A stretch of 64,000 nucleotides of DNA, from positions 186,001 through 250,000 of the forward strand of contig MU119265.1 in assembly GCA_014904845.1 (NCBI GenBank), read 5' to 3'. This document shows, piece by piece, positions 56,319 through 64,000 of this stretch (position 1 is its first letter; every line of letters begins with the position of its first letter). Both the position numbers and the translations under genes were made by a program. Source of the stretch: Acephala macrosclerotiorum. Its lineage: Eukaryota > Ascomycota > Leotiomycetes > Helotiales > Mollisiaceae. Under the pieces are notes generated by a model that was given only the letters and a program-made list of their open reading frames with translations, had not been told where the DNA came from and did not search any database.

Positions 56319-57801
56319 ATGGACGATTGGGATCGGATTCCTGATATGCCTGATACTCCCGACACTTCACATACTTGGGACGAAGACGAAATGGCAACCG
56401 TCGACACAGATTCCAGCAGCGATGTGATATCAAATTTGAAACTCATCATCGTGATGGGAGTGACAGGTTCAGGCAAGAGCAACTTCATCCGCCTGGCTAC
56501 TGGATCGACTGGCGCTGTAGTTGGTCATGATCTAACTGCTTGTATATGGCACCCACACAAGCTAAAGGAGAACTATGCTGACTTGAACAGGTACACAATC
56601 AACAGAGTCATACGAGTGCTTCATCGGCGGTCGTCAATTCCTCCTTTTTGACACCCCAGGATTCGACGACACTTACAAAGGAGATGCAGACATACTAGCA
56701 GAAATTGCGGAAGTGTTGAGTGCATCGTACAAGAATAAGCTCAAGATCTCCGGGATCGTTTACTTGCATCGCATCAAAGACGAGAGAATGACAAATGCAA
56801 TTATGAGGAACCTGTCTATGTTTCGCAAACTTTGCGGCGATGACGCTTTCAAGAACGTTACTCTGGCTACCACGTTCTGGGATGAGATGCAGGATATTTC
56901 TAAGGGCGAAAGCAGAGAGAAGCAGCTGGTGGAGAACAAGCAGTGGTGGGGTTACATGGCCAACAAAGGATCTCGCGTCCGCCGATTCAAAAATACTCGT
57001 GAATCGGCCTGGGAAATCATTGGCGAGCTGGCAGGTCTGCCTAAGGTTGCTCTGCAGATTCAAAGAGAAATGGTTGATCAGGGGCTGAGGGTCAATGATA
57101 CGACAGCAGGCGAAGCGCTCAACAAAGAGCTCGCCGAGCTAGCAGCAAAGCATACAGAAGAGCTGAAGAAGATCCAAGCAGAAATGCAGCAAGCTATCAA
57201 AGATCGAGATTTCGATTTACAAGAAGCCATGAAAGAGATGGAAAGAGAGAAGAAGGAGCTCATTCAACACTTGGAGAATGAGCAGGAGGCATTACGGGCT
57301 GATCGTCGAGAGGAGATTCGCCGTCTAGAGCAAAGTTTTAGCGACAAGCTGCTGCAGCTTGAGCGAGACCGCAATGACAGAGACCAAGAACTGGATAAAC
57401 TTGAAGCTCGTTTGATACGCGAGAGATTGGAGTCGGAAACACGCATTCAGGAAGCGCTTGCGACATCTAGCGATGCGGTGCAGAGGATGAGAGATGAGCT
57501 GATGGAAGCCAGGGGAGAAGACCGCAAGCAGTACGAGGAAGCACTGCAGGCAATGGAAGCACGGCGCGATGCCACTGTGAAAGAAAGTCAGAAGTGGCAG
57601 AAGGAATTGGCTACTGCGAATGACAAGATTTTGCAGCTCTCTCTGGCGCATGCTAGGGCTGGGAATGAGGAGAAGAGGAGGCTTGAACAGAGAATCCAAA
57701 GACTCGAAGCAGAAAAGCAAGAGAGCAGAACTAATTTTTGGGATTTCTTGGCACCCGTTGCAACAGTGGCAGTCAGTCTCTTGGGTGGAGGCCTTTTTTG
57801 A
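56319..57801 (+). CDS. AIG1/MMR_HSR1-like GTPase with long coiled coil
   Basis: 477 residues, start ATG 56319 (MDDWDRIPDMPD), with an in-frame alternative at 56247. Exons 56319-56541 and 56591-57801 join by a 49-nt intron (GTATAT, CTGAC, ACAG). An acidic, Ser/Asp-rich tail precedes the G domain. G1 is IIVMGVTGSGKSNFIRL, G3 is LLFDTPGFDDTYKGD. The usual G4 (N/TKxD) is replaced by LATTFWDEM at the expected place. Residues about 250-450 are an uninterrupted coiled coil (for example LNKELAELAAKHTEELKK, LIQHLENEQEALRADRR, LEARLIRERLESETRI). The chain ends with a short hydrophobic, Gly-rich segment (FLAPVATVAVSLLGGGLF), perhaps a membrane anchor. Immune-type GTPases (AIG1/GIMAP) share this plan; the role here is inferred only. 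Confidence 0.88.
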
Positions 57802-59107
57802 GTGCATCTGAAGCAAATAATCTACATCGTCATGAAGACACCTAGCAGCAAGTTAGATTCTAGCTGAATAGACGAGGACCCGAATGATACTCTGTATTAT
57901 ACTTGAGAATGTGCTAAAGATGCTGCTAAATATCTTTCGCGTTATTGAGCCTGATGCTTTGCAATTGGAGTCTGTTTAGTGGCTTCTCTTGTTGAAGGCT
58001 CAGCGTTGTGGGGCTTTGGGGCTGAGCTGTCGGTGTGACGGTGGCGAGCTGGTGCAGTCATCGACTCACTATTTCCATCCTGCGAAGGTGGACTCTTCGA
58101 CATGATTCCTTGCCATTGAAGCCTCTTGCTTATAACAAATAAATCTGCCTGGTCGAAGAGGCACTATTCTGGAGGTTGTTGTCTGAGGACTGAAGTTGCA
58201 ACTCCGAAACCATTCGATCCGAATCGCTTGTCATAGTGGGGCAGACTTGAGCTTGATCGCCAATTCATTGGCCAAGCACCCGGCCTTCCTTGAGTTGCGT
58301 ATATATTTAAATATGCAGATTTTTTGTTATCGGGCGCGTGGTTTAGGTACGCTTCAATTACTCATCTTCAGGATAACAAATTCTAATTATATCAGTGGTA
58401 TAATTTTCCCTTAGCATCTCAGTATGGCACCTAGTGTGGGAAAGGTCCTGGTAAGCTTGAACTTCTTCATATAATCATGACTCAAATTAACATCTTCAGG
58501 GTTCGATTCCCAGCGCGTCCACTTAACTTTTGCTTTTTATTTCCACTTTTACTATCTTTTTTTTGGTTATTTTTGTGTGGTGAGGGGCAGCTTTGACCCC
58601 GCACCTGTAAGCGATGTCCGAAACCGACCGAGTCTTGAACTTGAGCTTCTCTCCTTCCCTCCACAGCATCGAGATAATTATTTTTACTCATATGCCAGCT
58701 GGGACTTATTTACTTCCTGAGCGCTTAATTATACCTATACATAAAAGTTCTGCTTCTGACTGGTTTTTGGAGCAGCAATTGGAACTCTATTGACACCCCC
58801 TAAAGAGTTCTGAAATTCCCAAAGAGGGCTTGGTCCGCTGTTGCATTGGGTCATATTGTCCTCAGCTCCGCCTGGCCACTCATATAACTACCGTACGAGA
58901 GTTTTGGTCGTGATGTGGTACAGATGCAGATGCAGATGCATGCTACAAGTGCGCCTATCTTCTGCTTCTAGCAGCGAGGTGATACTTATCTACCCCGCCA
59001 TACTTTACTTGGAGTCTGATCAACACTATTATATTAAAAGAATCAAAGATTGCGTTTCCGATTCCTTTCAGAAGAGCTTTGCTTGAGTTTTATTCTCTTG
59101 TTTTATC
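57802..59107. other. Intergenic region with tRNA-like fragment
   Basis: A B-box-like GGTTCGATTCCC at about 58500, with a T-arm-like context, is listed separately. A short (GATGCA)n repeat lies near 58920-58940. No coding frame is recognised; the last 100 bases should hold the P450 promoter. Confidence 0.5.
58424..58521 (+). other. tRNA-like fragment (possible tRNA relic)
   Basis: GGGTTCGATTCCC matches the B-box/T-loop consensus and ends GCGCGTCCA, like a tRNA 3' side with discriminator A. A box-A-like TGGCACCTAGTGTGG precedes it at about 58426. The expected 5' acceptor strand (GGACGCG) is missing and one T-stem pair mismatches, so it is not a functional tRNA as read. It may be a decayed tRNA or tRNA-derived element. 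Confidence 0.25.
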
Positions 59108-60841
59108 ATGTCTGGCATATTAAGTAATGCAGCCGTTGGCTGGAGGACTTTGCTTCTCTCAGCTCTATCCTTAATCACTGTCCTAACAGCAGCAAGAATC
59201 ATCTCAGGCTGGTATCGACTACGACACATCAAAGGCCCATGGTCCGCTGGCTTCTCCAAACTCTGGCTGCTCCGCCACGTAGGAGGTTCAACAATGCACA
59301 CTGACCTCGTCGAAGTCTGCTCGAAATACGGCTCACTTGCTAGAATCGGACCGAACGATCTCGTCACCAGCGACCCCTCAGTCGTACGCCGAATCCTCAG
59401 CGTCCGCTCACCCTACACCCGCTCAGATTTCTACGACGGCATGCGTACCGAACCCGGAGTTGACAGCATCCTCTCCCAACGCGACGACGAGAAACACAAC
59501 ATCCTCCGTACAAAAATGGCCGCGGGTTATTCGGGAAAAGAAAACGACAATCTTGAAGATGCCATTGATCGGAACGTGCTTGCGCTGATAAAATTGATTG
59601 ATACGAAATACACCTCTACCCCAACCCAATTCCGGCCGTTTGATTTTGGTCGAAAAGCGCAGTATTTTACGCTTGATGTTATTTCGGCTATTGCGTTTGG
59701 GGAAGCGTTTGGGGATTTGGAGGAAGATGGGGATGTGCATGGGTATATTAAGACGATTGAGATGTTTTTCCCTGCTTTGATGATTTTTTCAGTGTTTCCG
59801 GGGGTTTATAACTGGGTTTTGGAGTCGAGGTTTATGAAAGGGTTTATGCCGAATGATAAGGATCCTATTGGGCTTGGGAAATTGAAGGGGTTTGTTTGGT
59901 TTCCTTGAGTCGTGTTGGCGGGATTGAGGCTGACGAGGAACTAGAATTGCGAAGAGGGTGGTGAGTGAGAGGTTTGGGCGAGACGCGAAGGATCACAGAG
60001 ACATGCTTGGGTCTTTTATCAGGCATGGGTTGGATCAGGAAGAAGCAATTTCCTCGACGTTGGTTCAGATGTAAGTCGCAACTTCTTTTCCTGTAAACGT
60101 CCTCTCTTCAACGCCCAGAGGATTGAATGTCTTCTTTCCCCATCAACCAACCTCCCTCCCCTACTGACCTTTTCAAAACTATAGCATAGCAGGCTCAGAC
60201 TCAACCGCCACAGCAATCCGCTCCACCCTCCTCCACATAATCACCAACCCCCAAATCACCTCCAAACTCCTCACCGAAATCTCAACCTCCTCCCCTTCCT
60301 CCCCCATCTCCAACACCGAAGCCCTCTCGCTCCCCTACCTCCAAGCCATCATCAAAGAAGGCCTTCGGATCTGTCCCCCTGCCACGGCTCTTCTATCAAA
60401 AGAAGTTCCGAAAGGTGGTGATACCATTAATGGAGTTTTTGTTCCGGGAGGAACGAAGATTGGGTGGTGTCCTTGGGCCATTTTCCGCAATAAGAAAATC
60501 TGGGGACAAGATGCTGAGTATTTCCGTCCTGAACGATGGCTTGAAGCTGATGAGGGGAAATTGAGGGAGATAGAAATAACGCTGGAGTTGGTTTTTAGTG
60601 TGGGGAAGTGGCAGTGTTTGGGGAAGAATGTTGCATTGATTGAGTTGAATAAGGTTTTTGTTGAGGTGTGTTTGGTTCGATATTGTGGGTTGTATCTATG
60701 CTGACATAATTGCAGTTGCTGCGAAATTTTGAGATTAGTGTTGTGGATCCTACGAGGGCACCGTGGAAGTCGGTTAATAAGGGGTTCTTTTTGCAGTCGG
60801 AGATGTGGTTGAGGGCTGAGAGGAGGGTGCCTAGGTTGTGA
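59108..60841 (+). CDS. Cytochrome P450 monooxygenase
   Basis: Microsomal P450, 504 residues in four exons: 59108-59889, 59945-60070, 60185-60665 and 60716-60841, joining in phase. An N-terminal membrane anchor (LLLSALSLITVLTAARII) is followed by the Pro-containing hinge HIKGPWSAGF. I-helix motif AGSDSTATA (for AGxDTT), K-helix ExxR as KEGLR, PERW motif FRPERW, and heme loop FSVGKWQCLGKN with the axial Cys at residue about 447. All key motifs are intact. It resembles, from memory, the fungal family of pisatin-demethylase-like P450s (CYP57-type) but no specific substrate can be assigned. No other biosynthetic gene lies beside it, so it seems to be a stand-alone detoxification or modification enzyme. 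Confidence 0.93.
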
Positions 60842-61427
60842 GAATGCTGGGTACGTTAGATGCATGCACTCGGCTCTTGAATTGTCTTGCTCTCCTCCAA
60901 GAAGATACACAGGAGTTTTTGGCAGAGAACAGATATAATTATGTAGAAATGAACTAAGAAGGTATATTACGTAGAAGTGAAAGACAAGTCCTGCTATCAG
61001 CGGCAGTGCATTCAATCTCATGAAACTACCACTTTTTCGCATTTTGAAAGCTCACGTAGCTAAACCATCATCAAACAGACGACTGAGAAGTAGGCTCAGG
61101 ATAGGAGAGATTTTGAACAAGATATCATTAAAGTACCGTGCGCCTGAATTACCAAGTTCCATTTCAAGAACGCGTGCCTGGCAGATTTGGGTATAAACCC
61201 AACGTCTCTCGCCGGTGAACTCCTTGCAAAAAAACGAAAAACAAAACAAATGGCCTTTGATGGCAGGTATCTCTGGCGCCGTATTTCTCCAATCCTTACA
61301 AGTCGTTATTTCGTCCCCTCCTGTCGTTGAATTCCCTCTTGCGTTCTCCAAACCCTTCAATCCTCTCTTGAACCGCTCTATTCTCCTTCGCCCTATTTTG
61401 TGGTTTCTATTTTCGATTCCTACTCCT
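60842..61427. other. Convergent 3' flanks of P450 and DUF7053-like gene
   Basis: No domain-bearing frame is recognised between these convergent genes. Confidence 0.5.
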
Positions 61428-62465
61428 TCATGACGGCAACTCCACTGGTCCATATCCGTTCTGCCCATAATATGGATGTGGCCCCGTTGGCGGTTTCACT
61501 ATCGATTGTCTATGTCCTGCAGGAGCGTACGCGGCTGGGTTGTATGGCGGAATGCTTGGGCTGTGCTGTCGTGGATATTGTTGAAGCTGTGGACTAGGCT
61601 GTTGAGGATACTGTTGAAGTGGTGGACTAGGCTGTTGAGGATACTGCTGAAGCTGTGGACTAGGATGTTGAGAATATTGTTGTTGAAAGGACGGACTGCG
61701 TTGTGGATATTGCTGTTGAAACTGCGGACTTGGTTGAGCTGGCGGATACCCAGGACTCGCCATTCCTCCCTGATATTGTGCCCCATCCATCTCACTGATT
61801 GCAGTTTGCTGACTGAACCTCTCAGGCTTCAGACTATATCTCGGGAACTGCATATCCAAACCACCCGTACTCGGCGGACTCAACGGCGGACTTCCCGGCA
61901 CAGGACTCGTCGGACTCCAGCCTTGCGCGATCTTCCTATTCGTCTCCGCAGCTTCGATAAGTTGTGACTTGACCACCAGTCTATCCACCAACGTCGCCAA
62001 CGCATCCTTCAACTGCTTCTTCACAAAACCCGACATCATGAAGTTACACTTCAACTCCACGTCCTCGCGCAAATACAATCCCGACACAGGAGCACCGATC
62101 CCAATCTCAGCAGGTTGTACCGGCTCCCCAGGCGCATTCCCTCCCACCGACCATTTCTCTTTGATATCCAACCCCATCGGCGCATAGACATGGATCTGCA
62201 CCCCGCTCGACAAATCGTGAAAACAAGCCTTGAAGCTCACTTTCCCCTTATATCCAGGAAAATACGATATCTTGTCTGTGATCTGGTACCAAGTGCAGTG
62301 GTATTCTTCTGCTGAAGCTTCAGGTGGAGGACCGACGCGATGACGTTCGGTGTGTGTAGGGTTCAGATCTATCATTTCCAGGTGCGAGTGAAGGGTGTCT
62401 AGCACCGTTTCGCGGGACACACCAGCCGGCAACGGCGTGATTGTCGTGAATATCGTTCTCCCCAT
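61428..62465 (-). CDS. DUF7053-like protein with Pro/Gln repeat tail
   Basis: 345 residues, intronless, start ATG 62465 (MGRTIFTTITPLPAGVSRE). Residues 1-175 form a compact alpha/beta domain that I associate with the fungal DUF7053 family: ETVLDTLHSHLEMIDLNP, YHCTWYQITDKISYFPG, VSFKACFHDLSSGVQIHVYA, and a basic helix KKQLKDALATLVDRLV. The fold resembles START/SRPBCC-type lipid-binding layouts, which is only an inference. Residues about 200-345 are Pro/Gln/Ser/Tyr-rich, with a repeat of about eleven residues (QLQQYPQQPSP). The family is known to be widespread and uncharacterised. The repeat tail is likely disordered and variable in length. No signal peptide. Confidence 0.8.
   Translation of the reverse strand: MGRTIFTTITPLPAGVSRETVLDTLHSHLEMIDLNPTHTERHRVGPPPEASAEEYHCTWYQITDKISYFPGYKGKVSFKACFHDLSSGVQIHVYAPMGLDIKEKWSVGGNAPGEPVQPAEIGIGAPVSGLYLREDVELKCNFMMSGFVKKQLKDALATLVDRLVVKSQLIEAAETNRKIAQGWSPTSPVPGSPPLSPPSTGGLDMQFPRYSLKPERFSQQTAISEMDGAQYQGGMASPGYPPAQPSPQFQQQYPQRSPSFQQQYSQHPSPQLQQYPQQPSPPLQQYPQQPSPQLQQYPRQHSPSIPPYNPAAYAPAGHRQSIVKPPTGPHPYYGQNGYGPVELPS
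61580..61735. repeat. 33-bp minisatellite in DUF7053-like gene
   Basis: Three clear 33-bp units at 61580-61612, 61613-61645 and 61646-61678, followed by decayed copies to about 61735. The unit encodes QYPQQPSPQLQ-type 11-mers on the minus strand. Length is a multiple of three, so copy changes would keep the frame. Confidence 0.85.
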
Positions 62466-64000
62466 CTTGTAATTCTCTAGTTCGCGATTTTCGAATTCGA
62501 TGATGATTGCGACAAACGTTCGAGAAGGCTGCGAAGAAGTTTTTGAGAGAAAGGAGGGTGGAGGACGGGATTCTGCTTTATCTGACGTGAGCAGACTGGT
62601 GCGCAATGATGCACTATTCAGCCGTGGCGGACGACCGCTGGGCGAAGTGAAGAACTGCTCCCCTCTATCGGCAGTTTCTGGAGCGTCCAATCACGGGGCT
62701 TCCTTCCGTGAAGCTGTGGTACTTTTAGTGGGTGAATTTGGTGATACCGTACGGGGCGGAAGATCACGGATTAAGGTTTCTGATCTCCAGAACTAAGGGA
62801 TGTTGATGGGATTCGGCAGAAGTCGTTCCGGACGCGTCACTGGTAATTAATACGAGAGAGTGTGGTTAATGACGACGACTGCTATCAATTGAGGAGTTCT
62901 AGAGAAGGGAAGATAGAGTTTTGGCGGGTGTGTGGGTGTGTTGGCAAGTGACCAGTGAGCCTTTTACTGTATTCAGCCTGAGGGCAGGATCTGGACCAGT
63001 GATATCTTCTCGGTATCGCAACGCACTTCCCCAATTCTTACATTTCACACCGATAGAAAGTTTCTATTTGATCATGAGGCGATTATTATCGTAGGAGGCT
63101 GACTGTTTTAGGCTATTTGGGGTTTGATGCATTTTCTTTTACGATGCTGAGTGGCTTCTGGTTGTGGCTTTTTTCACATGTCTATTCACGGCGCAGCTCC
63201 CGTTTGCGGTTTCTGTGGTTGGGTGGCAAAGCAGGCGTGGTGCTTCTTGATTACTTTACTTGTGGGGTCTGCTTGCTTCTTTTTCTTCTCATATATTTGT
63301 CATTATCGCCCTCTGTTGAGGCGATTCATTTTGTGAGAGGCTGACTTTATTTAATCGCATCTGGTACGCTGCTGACGAGCGAGGGGCCATCACCCGGAGA
63401 GGTCGTTTGCGACGCTCAACCTGCTGCTCGCGGTCATTCTTTGTAGAGAGCCCATGCGCCTGCTCCTGCTCCTCCTGCAATGTTGCTGTATCAATTGAGT
63501 GATAGGACCTCAAACTCTCGGCAATTGACTCGGATTGAATTGGTGAGTTTGGGACTGCACTTGCTCAGGGACAGTAACTTCTAAGGAGGACTCGGAATAT
63601 TGATGGATTATGGAAGCTTCGTTTCTCACCAACTTCCGGCCTCGAGAGCTTCTGAACTCGGAAGCTTGACCATTTTCGTCTCAAATTCAGAAGTCAATAC
63701 CTGCCAACGTCAACTACATTATTAGACAACGCGCTACCCCTTCGTATTCCATTCATATAATCCTTCATTATTTATGCTGTCTTCAGCTGACGCTTCTGCA
63801 ACATTGGCCTTTAAATTCACCCATACCCGCCACGTGATATCGTCACTTGATCCTCACTACTATTTCCAGCCCAACCAACTCCATAGCCCGCGAGATGACT
63901 TGGCGGAACGTCTTTCATTAACTAGTGCTTCGATACGTTCATATTGGGATCGTGACAGAATCCCGTGCAGTGCCTCCAAAGGAGAGATTATTTCTGGACT
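62466..64000. other. Unassigned right end of the window
   Basis: The first few hundred bases should hold the DUF7053-like promoter. A hydrophobic short frame near 63117-63344 starts only with a non-ATG codon and is not supported. A CACGTG motif lies near 63831. Confidence 0.45.

Noticed and set aside
51471..57801. Calling the Hsp70-like/coiled-coil/GTPase group a defence system outright
   Set aside because: Neighbourhood alone in one genome is not evidence of shared function in a eukaryote; it is kept as a hypothesis in the findings.
62500..62796. 98-codon plus frame opposite the start of the DUF7053-like gene
   Set aside because: It is the complement of the region just upstream of, and overlapping, the chosen start and has no features of its own.
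63117..63344. Short hydrophobic plus frame near the right end
   Set aside because: It opens with TTG rather than ATG, and the hydrophobic runs look like T-rich DNA (Phe/Leu) rather than a membrane protein.

Overview
The window looks like nuclear DNA of a filamentous ascomycete (Pezizomycotina). The evidence is short introns (mostly 43-60 nt) with GTRNGT-like donors and CTNAC/CTGAT/CTAAT branch sites, roughly 2-3 kb between genes, and fungal-only families: HET-domain/ankyrin proteins, fungal CorA-like proteins, NmrA-like reductases, a DUF7053-like protein and a fungal G-domain plus coiled-coil protein. A Leotiomycetes-like source is a guess from protein style only. One assembly gap (490 N) lies inside an ankyrin-repeat array. 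No CRISPR array, rRNA gene, convincing tRNA or intact transposon was seen.

Layout. 0-4.1 kb: no gene recognised. 4.2-7.0 kb: HET + ankyrin protein, apparently cut short by a 4-bp duplication. 8.2-11.0 kb (minus): fungal CorA-like membrane protein. 12.0-16.5 kb: two-part GNAT acetyltransferase, proline-rich protein, DUF89/ARMT1 phosphatase (6 exons). 17.8-20.7 kb: LRR-like remnant and a polytopic membrane protein. 21.4-24.2 kb (minus): secreted CE1 esterase with an abnormal splice donor, and a thioredoxin-PITH protein. 24.9-26.5 kb: a decayed HET gene. 27.8-35.5 kb: MIF-like domain protein, Rag GTPase Gtr2, atypical kinase, MDR reductase. 35.9-42.5 kb: possible small membrane protein, RimJ/L-type GNAT, LPLAT acyltransferase, mitochondrial-type NAD(H) kinase, NmrA-like reductase. 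42.5-45.8 kb: gene-poor. 45.8-50.5 kb: disrupted AP-1-like bZIP, small secreted protein, secreted SLT/lysozyme-like protein. 51.5-57.8 kb: an Hsp70-like ATPase, divergent from a coiled-coil protein and an AIG1/MMR_HSR1-like GTPase with a long coiled coil. 59.1-62.5 kb: cytochrome P450 and DUF7053-like protein.

How the genes may work together. Housekeeping genes (gtr2, pos5-like, txl1-like, DUF89, LPLAT) are interspersed with accessory genes. The accessory parts fit two themes. One is self/non-self recognition and cell-death type signalling: an ankyrin-HET gene, a HET pseudogene, and the Hsp70-like/coiled-coil/GTPase neighbourhood. The other is secretion towards substrates, bacteria or hosts: CE1 esterase, lysozyme-like protein and a small secreted protein. 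The most unusual observations are the frame-breaking duplication in the ankyrin array, the HET pseudogene that still shows its ancestral intron, the G-to-A splice donor in the esterase, the frame break in the bZIP gene, and the Hsp70/coiled-coil/GTPase trio. All exon models come from reading splice signals and frames by eye, not from transcript data.
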